58,102 bases of DNA, taken from positions 1-58,102 of the forward strand of contig NZ_JNWQ01000080.1 in the NCBI RefSeq assembly GCF_000716875.1, in the 5' to 3' direction. Under the pieces are notes generated by a model. The model had not been told where the DNA came from. It did not search any database and saw nothing but the letters and a program-made list of their open reading frames with translations. The translations under genes and the position numbers were made by a program. This stretch comes from Streptomyces novaecaesareae. GTDB lineage: Bacteria; Actinomycetota; Actinomycetes; Streptomycetales; Streptomycetaceae. Below are positions 37,658-45,894 of the stretch, piece by piece; position 1 is the stretch's first letter; each line of letters opens with the position of its first letter.

Positions 37658-39229
37658 TCAGGCGGTGACGGCCTCGGGCTCGGCGGCCGGGGCCTGGGCG
37701 GGTGCGGCGGCCGGGAGGTGGCGCATCAGGCGGTAGGCCAGGAGCGCGGCACCGAGGGCGAAGGCCATGCCGACCCCGGCGGCGACGTGCAGGCCGTCGG
37801 TGAAGGCGGTGCGGGCGGTCTCCAGCAGGTCGGTGCCGAGCCGGCCGGGCAGGTGGGCGGCGACGTTGACCGCACCGCCGAGGGTGTCCTGGGCGGTCCG
37901 GGCGGCTTCGCCCTGGACGCCCGCCGGGAGGGAGCCGTCCAGCTGGTGGCGGTAGACCGCGGCGCCGGCCGCGCCGAGCAGGGCGATGCCGAGCGAGCTG
38001 CCGAGCTCGACGGCGGTCTCCGAGGTGGCGGAGGCGGCGCCGGCCTGCTCGACGGGGGCGGCGGAGACGACCATCTCGGCGGTCATCGTCATGGTGCCGA
38101 CGGTCCCGGCGGCCAGCACGCCCGCCGCGGTGAGGATGAGCGCCAGCGGGGAGTGCGGGCCGACCTGGGTCATCGCCGCGAAGCCCGCGGCGCCGACCAG
38201 GAACCCGCCGCCCATCAGCACCGCCGGGCGGACCTTGCCGGCCAGCGCCGAGCTGATCCCGACGGCCGCGCCGACGCCCACGCTGGGCGCCAGCGACCAG
38301 AGCGAGGCGGTCAGCGGGCTCATGCCCTTGACCAGCTGGAGGTACTGCGAGGTGAAGAGGGAGAAGCCCATCATCGCGAACATCGCGATGGTGTTGACGC
38401 TGATCGCGCCGCTGAAGGTGCGGATCCGGAACAGGCTCAGGTCGAGCAGCGGGTCGGCGGCGGTGCGCTGGCGCCACACGAAGGCGGCGGCGAGCAGCAG
38501 GCCGGTCGGGAGGGCGAGCGCGGGCAGCAGGCTCCAGCCCTCGACGGCGAGGGTCTTGACCCCGTAGACGAGCGGCAGGATCGCGGTCAGCGAGAGCGCG
38601 GCGCCGAGCAGGTCGAAGCGGCCGGTGCGGGCGGCGCGGGCGCTGGAGCGGTACTCGGGGAGCAGGGCGGGCGCGGCCAGCAGCACCAGGGCCATCACCG
38701 GGACGGCGGGCAGGAAGGCCGAGCCCCACCAGAAGTGGTCGAGGAGGAGGCCGCCGGCGACCGGGCCGAGGGTGGCTCCGGCGGTGAGGACGCCGCCCCA
38801 GGCGCCGAGGGCGACCTGCCGCTGCTTGGGGTCGTGGAACATGTTGCGGATCAGCGCGAGGGTCGAGGGCATCACGGTGGCCCCGGCGGCGCCGAGCAGG
38901 GCCCGGGCGGCGATCAGCTGGTCGGCGTCGTGCGACCAGGCGGCCAGCAGCGAGGCGCCGATGAAGCCGGTGGCGCCGATCATCAGCAGCCGGCGGCGGC
39001 CGATCCGGTCGCCCAGCGAGCCCATCGTGATGAGCAGCCCGGCCAGCAGGAACGAGTACATGTCCATGATCCACAGCTGCTGGGTGCCGCTGGGCGCCAG
39101 CGTGGTGGAGATGTACGGGACGGCGAAGAAGAGCACGCCCATGTCCATGGTGAGGACGAGAGTCGGGAGCAGGAGGACGGCCAGGCCGATCCATTCGCGA
39201 CGGCCTGCGCGGCCGGTGGTTGCGGTCAT
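37658..39229 (-). CDS. MFS multidrug exporter, DHA2 (14-TM, EmrB/QacA) type
   Basis: 523 residues, 14 predicted hydrophobic segments. N-terminal LTMDMGVLFFAVPYISTTLAPSGTQQLWIMDMYSFLLAGLLITMGSLGDRIGRRRLLM carries the DHA2 motif and the G-x-L-x-D-R-x-G-R motif A; motif C is near GAWGGVLTAGATLGPVAGG. It exports hydrophobic cations or drugs by proton antiport. Divergently transcribed from a TetR gene with repeated operator-like motifs in between, the usual repressor/pump pair. Confidence 0.93.
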   Translation of the reverse strand: MTATTGRAGRREWIGLAVLLLPTLVLTMDMGVLFFAVPYISTTLAPSGTQQLWIMDMYSFLLAGLLITMGSLGDRIGRRRLLMIGATGFIGASLLAAWSHDADQLIAARALLGAAGATVMPSTLALIRNMFHDPKQRQVALGAWGGVLTAGATLGPVAGGLLLDHFWWGSAFLPAVPVMALVLLAAPALLPEYRSSARAARTGRFDLLGAALSLTAILPLVYGVKTLAVEGWSLLPALALPTGLLLAAAFVWRQRTAADPLLDLSLFRIRTFSGAISVNTIAMFAMMGFSLFTSQYLQLVKGMSPLTASLWSLAPSVGVGAAVGISSALAGKVRPAVLMGGGFLVGAAGFAAMTQVGPHSPLALILTAAGVLAAGTVGTMTMTAEMVVSAAPVEQAGAASATSETAVELGSSLGIALLGAAGAAVYRHQLDGSLPAGVQGEAARTAQDTLGGAVNVAAHLPGRLGTDLLETARTAFTDGLHVAAGVGMAFALGAALLAYRLMRHLPAAAPAQAPAAEPEAVTA

Positions 39230-39246
39230 GGGGAAGACAGTACGGA

Positions 39247-39321
39247 CGTGTCAGACGCTTGTCTAGTACGTTTGTGTAAATCGAGCGTGCAAGACTTTCG
39301 TGTCAGACGAACGTGCAAGAC
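39247..39321. promoter_or_regulatory. Repeated operator motifs in the MFS/TetR divergent promoter
   Basis: CGTGTCAGACG occurs at 39247-39257 and 39299-39309; CGTGCAAGAC at 39286-39295 and 39312-39321. All four sit in the 122-base gap, so the TetR protein probably binds here. Confidence 0.6.
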
Positions 39322-39351
39322 ATCTGTGCAGAGCACCCGTAGGATCGGGGC

Positions 39352-39936
39352 ATGGGAAACCGCGAAGACCTGATGGCCGGCGCCAAGCGCTGCCTGTACG
39401 AGAAGGGCTACGGGCGCACCACCGCCCGCGACATCGCGACCGCCTCCGGTGTCAGCCTGGCCGCGATCGGCTACCACTTCGGCTCGAAGGACGCGCTGCT
39501 CAACGCGGCGATGATCGAGGCGATCGGCGAGATGGCAGAGGCCCTGGGCGCGGTCGTGTACGCCGCCACCCAGGTGTCGGAGGATCCGGAGGTGCGGTTC
39601 GCGGCCGTCTGGAACGGCCTGCGGGACGTCTTCGTCGAGCACCGCGGGCTCTGGGCGGCCCAGTTCGAGGCACTCGCCCAGGCCGGGTACGCCCCCGAAC
39701 TGGCGGAGGCCTTCGCGGGGGCGCAGAAGGAGGGCCGACTCGGCCTCTCCGCACTGTTCCAGGGGCTGCCCGAGGTGCCGGACACCGAGGAGGAGCTCGT
39801 CCGCGGCGCCTTCTACCAGACCCTGCTGGCCGGTTACGCCGCCCAGTGGCTGGCCGCGCCCGAACTCGCGCCCAGCGGGCTGGACTTCCTGCGCGGGCTG
39901 CGGCTGGTCAGCGACAGCGTGCTCAACCCGGGCTGA
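39352..39936 (+). CDS. TetR-family repressor of the MFS exporter
   Basis: 194 residues. HTH at 8-50 (LMAGAKRCLYEKGYGRTTARDIATASGVSLAAIGYHFGSKDALLNAAM). The ligand-binding domain includes WAAQFEALAQAGYAPELAEAF and LLAGYAAQWLAAPELAPS. Divergent from the pump gene and expected to repress it and itself. Confidence 0.92.
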   Translation: MGNREDLMAGAKRCLYEKGYGRTTARDIATASGVSLAAIGYHFGSKDALLNAAMIEAIGEMAEALGAVVYAATQVSEDPEVRFAAVWNGLRDVFVEHRGLWAAQFEALAQAGYAPELAEAFAGAQKEGRLGLSALFQGLPEVPDTEEELVRGAFYQTLLAGYAAQWLAAPELAPSGLDFLRGLRLVSDSVLNPG

Positions 39937-39989
39937 CCGGATCGGCCTCACCCGGCCCAGCCCCACCCGGGCCGGCCCGGCCCCGGCCG

Positions 39990-40307
39990 TCAGGTCGTGA
40001 CGGCCGTCAGCAGCACCACCGAGTCCACGTGCGCCAGCAGCCCGTGCCGCTCCTGCGGGACGGGCTCCAGCCGGCCGGCCGGCAGCTCCAGCCGTCGGCC
40101 GGCGATGGTCAGCGAGACCCGGCCGCGCAGCACCTGGACGCTCCCCGCGGCCGGCGGGTTGTGCTCGTCCAGCGCCGTCCCAGCAGTCAGCGCGATCACG
40201 GTCTGCCGCAGGACGCCGTCGTGCAGCACCAGATGGGCGCTGCGCCCGTGCGGGCTCTCGGCCGCCCGGGCGGCCTGTTCCACGGCGAGCTGTTCGAGAT
40301 CGGGCAT
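39990..40307 (-). CDS. Cupin-domain protein
   Basis: 105 residues: RQTVIALTAGTALDEHNPPAAGSVQVLRGRVSLTIAGRRLEL then LPAGRLEPVPQERHGLLAHVDSVVLLTAV. It matches a small single-cupin beta barrel; the first motif has one His (EHNPP) where GX5HXH is expected, and the second has RHGL, so a metal site, if any, is incomplete. Stand-alone; function unknown. Confidence 0.8.
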   Translation of the reverse strand: MPDLEQLAVEQAARAAESPHGRSAHLVLHDGVLRQTVIALTAGTALDEHNPPAAGSVQVLRGRVSLTIAGRRLELPAGRLEPVPQERHGLLAHVDSVVLLTAVTT

Positions 40308-40464
40308 CGCGCCGCCTCCTCACTCCGTGTGCCCAGGGTCGCGGACGCCCCGGCCCGCCGCACCCGGAGCAGCCCGACCTCCCGCACCCGGAAGGGGGAG
40401 CGCGAGCGGCCCGACCCGAGCAGTCCGAGGTGCAGGCCCCGCCGACTGCCCGCATCGTGGAGGC

Positions 40465-40728
40465 ATGGCGACCAACCAGATCTTCAACGGGCTTCAGGTC
40501 AACCGCTCACTGCTGGCCGGCGGCGTGGTGCTCACCGGCGTCGGCTCGCTGCTCGGCGCGGCCGGTGCGGCGATGGTGTGCGCCGCGCTGTTCACCGCCG
40601 GCCGCAGCTGGGTGCGCAGCCTGGAGACCCCGCCGACCGCGCTCGCCCAGCGGGCCCTGCACGACGCGAGGGTGGCGTCCTCGGCCGGCTGGGACGCCTG
40701 GCGCGCCCAGCACGGCTCGCCCAACTGA
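40465..40728 (+). CDS. 87-residue hypothetical protein with two short hydrophobic segments
   Basis: The ATG at 40465 follows GGAGG closely. MATNQIFNGLQVNRSLLAGG, then VVLTGVGSLLGAAGAAMVCAALFTAG forms one hydrophobic helix and the tail is polar (VASSAGWDAWRAQHG). It overlaps antisense the decayed 3' extension of the acyl-CoA dehydrogenase ORF. Similar small membrane proteins are common in streptomycetes. Confidence 0.65.
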   Translation: MATNQIFNGLQVNRSLLAGGVVLTGVGSLLGAAGAAMVCAALFTAGRSWVRSLETPPTALAQRALHDARVASSAGWDAWRAQHGSPN

Positions 40729-41868
40729 GCCTGCCCGTACGGCGCGGCGGGCCGCCGTGGGGGCAGCCCTCCGGAACACCCGGTTGTCGGTGTAGAGCCG
40801 GGCGATCGGGTACTCCAGGATGTAGCCGTAACCACCGTGCAGCTGGAGGCACTTGTCGATCACGGTGGAGGCCGACTCGGTGCAGAAGAGCTTCGCCGCG
40901 GCCGCGTCGGCGACGGTCAGTTCGCCGCTCTGGTACAGCTCCAGCGCGCGGTCCACCATCGACTGCTGCGCCACCACCTGGGCCTCGCAGTCGGCCAGGG
41001 TGAACTTGGTGTTCTGGAACTCGGCCACCGCCTTGCCGAACACCTTGCGCTCCTTGACGTACTGCACCGCGAACCGCACCGCCGCCGCGGCCGCCGCGTA
41101 CGCGCCGACGGCGATGGCCAGCCGTTCCTGCACCAGGTTGTGGGTCAGGTAGGTGAAGGCCAGGCCCTCCTCGCCGAGCAGGTTCTCCACCGGCACCTTG
41201 ACGTCGCTGAACGCCAACTCGGCGGTGTCCGAGGTGCGCAGGCCGATCTTCTGCAGCTTGCGGCCGACGGTGTAGCCCTCGGAGGCGGTGTCCACGCAGA
41301 GGATGGACAGGCCGGCCCGGCGGTTCTCCGGGTCGTACCGCGCGGTGCGGCAGACCACCAGGACGAGATCGGCCAGGACACCGCCGGTGATGAAGGTCTT
41401 GGCGCCGTTCAGGACGTAGTGGGTGCCGTCCTCGGAGAGCCGCGCGGTGGTGGTGATGCCCGCGAGGTCGGAGCCGGCGCCCGGCTCGGTCATCGCGATC
41501 GCGGTCATGATGTCGCCGGAGACGAAGCCGGGCAGCCAGCGGCGCTTCTGCTCCTCGTTCGCGTACTCCAGCAGGTACGGCAGCACCAGCCCGGTGTGCA
41601 CGCCGGAGGAGCCGAAGCTCACGCCCGCCCGGGCGGTCTCCTCGGCGATCACCGCCTGGTACTTGAAACCGCTCTCGCCCGCGCCGCCGTACTCCTCCGG
41701 CACCTCGATGCCGTAGATGCCGAGTTCGCCGAGCTGCCGGTAGAAGTCGCGGGGCGGGTGGCCTTCGGCCTCCCAGCTCTCGTAGACCGGGACGACCTCG
41801 TTGGCGATGAAGTCCCGGATGGTCTCCCGGAAGGCCTCGTGGTCCTCGTTGAACACGGTGCGGCGCAC
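40507..41868 (-). pseudogene. Acyl-CoA dehydrogenase with missing C-terminus
   Basis: GTG at 41868 with GAAGGGAG upstream. FNEDHEAFRETIRDFIANEVVP starts the family N-domain; TEPGAGSDLAG, LNGAKTFITGG, QKIGLRTSDTAELAFSDV, FGKAVAEFQNTKFTLADC and LQLHGGYGYILEYPIARLYTDNRV follow in order. The expected ending (about IYGGTNEIMKEIIGRSL) is absent: after V at 40777 the frame runs 270 bases as noise through the antisense of the 87-residue gene and stops at 40507. The last ~20 residues, which pack on FAD and the tetramer interface, have therefore been lost; activity is doubtful. Divergent from the double TetR gene. Confidence 0.75.
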
Positions 41869-41935
41869 GGCGGCGCTCCCTTCGACGGTGCCGGCCGGAG
41901 CTGCCGGCGGGGCGGAACGGGCCAGGTGGTGGCCC

Positions 41936-42025
41936 GACAAGTTAATCCCGGGTAGCTTCGGCTGTCCAGAGTCGACGGGCGTACGGGTCAAGGTCGGCCA
42001 GGGGGACAAGTGAATCCTTGCTAGC
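41936..42025. promoter_or_regulatory. Two direct operator-like repeats between acyl-CoA dehydrogenase and TetR genes
   Basis: GACAAGTTAATCC-N4-TAGC (41936-41956) and GACAAGTGAATCC-N4-TAGC (42005-42025): 16 of 17 fixed bases identical with identical spacing, 69 bp apart. Confidence 0.65.
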
Positions 42026-42086
42026 CTTCCGGGAGTGCCCCGGGAGTGCCCCGGGAGGGTCCGGGAAGACGACGGGGAGGCGCGCC

Positions 42087-43271
42087 ATGGTGGTCCGACG
42101 GCCGCCCGGGAGGCGCGCCCAGATCCTCGCGGTCGCCGCCGAGCGCTTCCACCGCAGCGGCTACCACCAGGTCTCGATGTCCGAGGTCGCCGCCGGGGTC
42201 GGCATCACCGCTCCGGCGCTCTACCGGCACTTCCGCGGCAAGCCCGAACTGCTCGACCGCGCCGTCCGGGTGGGGCTGGACGCGCTCGCCGAGGGCCTGC
42301 GCGCGGCCGGTACCACCGGGCAGGTCGGCGCCGCACTGGCCGCCGTCGCGGTCGGGCACCGCCCGCTCGGCACCCTGGTGCAGCGCGACGCCCGGCTGCT
42401 GCCGCCGGCCCGGCGGGCCGCCCTGCGCCGCGAACTGCGCGCGGACGTCGCCCTGATGGCCGCCGTACTGCGCGCCGAGCGCCCCGAACTCTCCGCCGAG
42501 GAGGCCGAGTTGCTCTGCTGGTCGGCGCTCTCGGCCTGCGCCGGGCTCTCCTACCAGTCGGCCGCGCCGCAGCCCCGCCGGGCCGAGGCGCTGCTGCGCG
42601 AGCTGGTCGCGGTCGTCCTCGCCGTCCCGCTGTCCGGTACGGCGGCCGGTCCCACATCCGGTCCCACATCCGGCCCCACATCCGTAGCCGCGCCGGAACC
42701 CGCGCCGGAACCCAGGCCGCAGGCGCGCCGGGAGGAGTTGCTCGCGGCGGCCGTCCGGCTGTTCCACCAGCGTGGCTTCGACAACGTCAGCACCGACCAA
42801 CTCGGCGCCGCCGTCGGGATATCCGGCCCGAGCGTGTACCGGCACTTCGACAGCAAGGCCCAGCTGCTCGCCGCCTCGCTGGTGCGCAGCCGCGAGCGCC
42901 TGTGGCACGAGGTGGACGGCGCGATCGCGGCCGCCGACGGCCCGGAGGCGGCTCTGGCGGCCGGGCTGGGCGCGTACGTCGGCTTCGCGCTGCGCAACGG
43001 CGACTACCTGGGCGCGATGCTCAGCGAGACGGAGCGGCTGGCCCCGCCCGACCGCCGGGCCGCGGTGGACTTCCGGCGGGACTTCCTGCGGACCTGGGTC
43101 GGCCTGCTGCGGCAGGTGCGTCCGGAGTACGACGCGGCGGCCGCCCGGATCCGGGTGCACGCGCTGTTCGCAGTGGTCAACGACGGGGTGCGGAACCGTC
43201 CGCACAGCACCCGGCCGGACCTCGGGGAGTGTCTGCTGCGCCTCGGCCGGGCCGTCCTGGGGCTGTCCTGA
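42087..43271 (+). CDS. Double-headed TetR-family regulator (two HTH domains)
   Basis: 394 residues from the ATG at 42087 (GGGGAGG upstream). Two TetR domains in tandem: RRAQILAVAAERFHRSGYHQVSMSEVAAGVGITAPALYRHFRGKPELL at about 8-55, and RREELLAAAVRLFHQRGFDNVSTDQLGAAVGISGPSVYRHFDSKAQLL at about 215-265. The second has its own ligand domain. A Thr/Ser-Gly-Pro linker encoded by three 12-bp repeats joins them. Most TetR proteins have one HTH; tandem forms are known in actinobacteria near fatty-acyl genes. Divergent from the acyl-CoA dehydrogenase gene with paired operators. Confidence 0.9.
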   Translation: MVVRRPPGRRAQILAVAAERFHRSGYHQVSMSEVAAGVGITAPALYRHFRGKPELLDRAVRVGLDALAEGLRAAGTTGQVGAALAAVAVGHRPLGTLVQRDARLLPPARRAALRRELRADVALMAAVLRAERPELSAEEAELLCWSALSACAGLSYQSAAPQPRRAEALLRELVAVVLAVPLSGTAAGPTSGPTSGPTSVAAPEPAPEPRPQARREELLAAAVRLFHQRGFDNVSTDQLGAAVGISGPSVYRHFDSKAQLLAASLVRSRERLWHEVDGAIAAADGPEAALAAGLGAYVGFALRNGDYLGAMLSETERLAPPDRRAAVDFRRDFLRTWVGLLRQVRPEYDAAAARIRVHALFAVVNDGVRNRPHSTRPDLGECLLRLGRAVLGLS

Positions 43272-43315
43272 GGAACGGCCGGGCCGGGCACCCGGCCCGG
43301 CTGCGGGGCTGCGGC

Positions 43316-43639
43316 CTAGTAGAGGACGTGCGGGTAGTACACCCGGGCGTCGACGTTGCCGTTGCCCTGCAGGGCGCCGATGTTCCCGCCGTTGCCGGTC
43401 ACGGCGAGGCCGTTGTTCTGGTTGCTCGCGCCCGAACCGGTGGCCGTCTGCTGGGTGTTGACGACGTTGCCGTGGACGTTGCCGATGACGTTTCCGGAGC
43501 CGACGTTGCTCACGACGCTGCCGTTGGAGTGGTCGATCGCGCCGGCGCCGTTGTCGGCGTGCGCGGCGGCGGCACCGATGCCGACGAGGAGGAACGCGCC
43601 GAGGGCGGTGACGGCGGCGGCTGCGCGAATACGGGACAC
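43316..43639 (-). CDS. Small secreted Asn/Gly-rich protein
   Basis: 107 residues from a GTG with GGGAG 6 bases upstream. Signal peptide SRIRAAAAVTALGAFLLVGIGAAAAHA, then a 75-residue mature region rich in Asn, Gly, Val and Ser (GSVVSNVGSGNVIGNVHGNVVNTQQ, NNGLAVTGNGGNIGALQGNGNV) ending DARVYYPHVLY. The repetitive NxVGN rhythm suggests an extracellular beta structure such as a surface filament or coat protein. It is not a recognisable chaplin (no GCxxxV repeats) or rodlin. Confidence 0.8.
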   Translation of the reverse strand: MSRIRAAAAVTALGAFLLVGIGAAAAHADNGAGAIDHSNGSVVSNVGSGNVIGNVHGNVVNTQQTATGSGASNQNNGLAVTGNGGNIGALQGNGNVDARVYYPHVLY

Positions 43640-43788
43640 GCTGGTCTCCCTGGCTGGAAGGGCGAATGGTGGCGCGAGCGGAGTGGCCGCTCCGCAGCGC
43701 CGTTGCCTGACGTCGCCCGTCCAGCATTCACCAGCGGTGTGGACGAACTCCACCGAATGGGTGGCAGTTCCTTCGATGGTGGGGGCCC

Positions 43789-43807
43789 GGTCAATTCCGA
43801 ATTGACC
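43789..43807. promoter_or_regulatory. 19-bp palindrome between secreted-protein and HSP90-like genes
   Basis: GGTCAATTC-C-GAATTGACC, perfect 9-base arms with a 1-base centre, in an AT-rich stretch 88 bases before the HSP90-like ATG. Confidence 0.55.
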
Positions 43808-43894
43808 GTATTCCGTCATATCGTCAATCCGCCCGGAGGGGCCCGGAAAGAAAGAAATGGTCGACGGATTGTCGCACTGGCACACTGAGGACCC

Positions 43895-45808
43895 ATGTCT
43901 GAAGGTGTCCAGCCCGTCCAGCCCGAGCCCACCCCCGCCGAGGAGCTTCGGACGACCGAGGTCGATCTCGGCGGCCTGGTGAACGTCCTCGCCACCCACC
44001 TCTACTCCACCCCGCTGGTCGCCCTGCGCGAACTGGTCCAGAACGCGCACGACTCGCACACCCGCCGGCTCCTGGAGGACCCGGACGGCGACCACCGCCC
44101 GCAGATCCGGGTACGCGCCGACGCCGCCCGCCGGACGGTCTCCATCGAGGACACCGGAGCCGGCCTCACCGAGCCCGAGATCCACTCCTACCTCGCCACC
44201 GTCGGCACCGGCTACACCCGCATGCTGCGCGAACTCACCGGCAACCAGGAGCTGATCGGCGCCTTCGGGCTGGGCTTCCTCTCCGCCTTCTCGGTCTCCG
44301 ACGAGGTCACCGTCACCACCACCTCGCACCGCGAGCCGCAGCTCGGCCACCGCTACCGCAGCCGCGGCGGCGAGCAGTACCGGGTCGAGCCGGTGCCCGC
44401 CCGGCCCCGCCCGGGCACCGTGGTCGAGCTGGCGCTCAAGGCCGAGCACTCCCACCTCGCCGACGAGGACAACCTGCGCGACGTCCTCGGCCGGTACTGC
44501 GTGCTGCTGCCCATCCCGGTCTACGTCGGCGAGGACGAGCAGCCGGTCAACTCCGTCGAAGTCCCCTGGCGCCAGCAGGTGGAGGGCGACCAGCACGCCG
44601 CCCGGATGCGCTTCGCCACCGCCTTCGGCCGCCGCTTCGAGCCGCTCACCGCCTTCCCGGTCCACCCGGTCGACGGCGCCACCGACGCGATCGGCCTGCT
44701 CTGGGTCCAGGACGGCGGCACCTACGGCAGCAGCGACAACCGCGACCTCGCCGTCTACCTGCGCGGCATGCTGCTCGCCGAGGACGCCCGCGACCTGCTG
44801 CCCGGCTGGGCCGGGTTCATCGGCGGCGTGGTCGAGTCCAGCCGGCTCACCCCCACCGCCAGCCGCGAGGACCTCCAGCGCGACGAGCACTACCGCGCGC
44901 TGCAGAAGGCCCTCACCGACGCCATCGTGGACGGCCTGTACGAGACGGCCCGGCTGCGGCCCGCCGCCTGGCGCCGCATCCTCACCCGGCACGGCCAGGA
45001 CCTGCTCGGCGCCGCGCTCTGCGACGACCGGCTGTTCACCCTGCTCGCCGACGACGTCCCGGTGCCCACCTCGCAGGGCGACCTCACCGCCGGTGCCCTG
45101 CGCGCCGCCGGCGGGGGAGCGGTGCATGTCGCGCTCGGCAGCGGCGGCGGCTTCGAGGAGATGCTGTACCGGGCGATGCGGGTGCCGATCGCGCGCGGCG
45201 ACCGCTACGCCGTCCTGCCCTTCCTGCGCCGCTACGCCCAGCTGCGCGGCTGCCGGCTGGTCGAGCTGGGCAGCGAGCAGGGCAACCGCGAGCTGTTCCG
45301 CGACCCGGAGCGCCCGCTGCCGCAGGAGGAGTCGGCCTGGCTGGCCGGCGCCCTGGCCGACCCGGGCGAGCAGCTCGTCCCGGCCCGCTTCGACCCGCCC
45401 GGCCTGCCGCTGGTGCTGGTCCCGGACCGCGAGGCCGAGCTGAAGGCCCGGATCGAGGACGACCAGGCGGACGCCCGGATCCCCTCCGCCGCGCTGCGGC
45501 TGGCCCGCGCCTTCACCGCCCGCACCGACGGCGAGGTCAAGGCCCGGCTCTACCTCAACCTGGCCTGCCCGGCGGTCCAGGACCTGCTCACCGCCTACCG
45601 CACCGGGCACACCGGCAGCGCCACCGCGGCCGGGCTGCTCCGCTCGCTCAAGGTGATCATGGCGGCGGCCTCGTCCGGCCCCGCCGAGGGCGACCTCACC
45701 GCCGCGCTGTCCGGCGTCGGCACCGCGGTCTCCGCGCTGACCGCCGCCGTGCCGGCCGGCCTGCCGGACGTCCCGGACAGCCCCGGCTTCCTCTCGGGCG
45801 AGGCGTAG
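43895..45808 (+). CDS. HSP90-family (HtpG-like) ATPase
   Basis: 637 residues, similar in length to HtpG. GHKL motifs: LRELVQNAHDSHTRRLL (N box, E and N), VSIEDTGAGLTEPEI (DxGxG) and LIGAFGLGFLSAFSVSDEV (GxxGxG, cf. GQFGVGFYSAF). The middle domain includes VEVPWRQQVEGDQ and a later LLPGWAGFIGGVVESSRLTPTASRED (HtpG VDSxxLPLNVSRE). The C-terminal dimerisation half is diverged from HtpG. 86 bases separate it from the TPR gene and the pair is probably functionally linked. Called HSP90-like, not htpG, for that reason. Confidence 0.88.
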   Translation: MSEGVQPVQPEPTPAEELRTTEVDLGGLVNVLATHLYSTPLVALRELVQNAHDSHTRRLLEDPDGDHRPQIRVRADAARRTVSIEDTGAGLTEPEIHSYLATVGTGYTRMLRELTGNQELIGAFGLGFLSAFSVSDEVTVTTTSHREPQLGHRYRSRGGEQYRVEPVPARPRPGTVVELALKAEHSHLADEDNLRDVLGRYCVLLPIPVYVGEDEQPVNSVEVPWRQQVEGDQHAARMRFATAFGRRFEPLTAFPVHPVDGATDAIGLLWVQDGGTYGSSDNRDLAVYLRGMLLAEDARDLLPGWAGFIGGVVESSRLTPTASREDLQRDEHYRALQKALTDAIVDGLYETARLRPAAWRRILTRHGQDLLGAALCDDRLFTLLADDVPVPTSQGDLTAGALRAAGGGAVHVALGSGGGFEEMLYRAMRVPIARGDRYAVLPFLRRYAQLRGCRLVELGSEQGNRELFRDPERPLPQEESAWLAGALADPGEQLVPARFDPPGLPLVLVPDREAELKARIEDDQADARIPSAALRLARAFTARTDGEVKARLYLNLACPAVQDLLTAYRTGHTGSATAAGLLRSLKVIMAAASSGPAEGDLTAALSGVGTAVSALTAAVPAGLPDVPDSPGFLSGEA

Positions 45809-45894
45809 AGGCGTGACGGACGAAGCGTGACGGACGGATTGTCAGTGGTCCGCGATAGACAACTCATCAGCACGACGCAGGGGGAACACCAAGC

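Noticed and set aside
43316..45610. Long minus frame that joins the secreted protein to the HSP90 antisense
   Set aside because: Only the last 107 codons have a ribosome site and a signal peptide; the rest is antisense to the HSP90-like gene.
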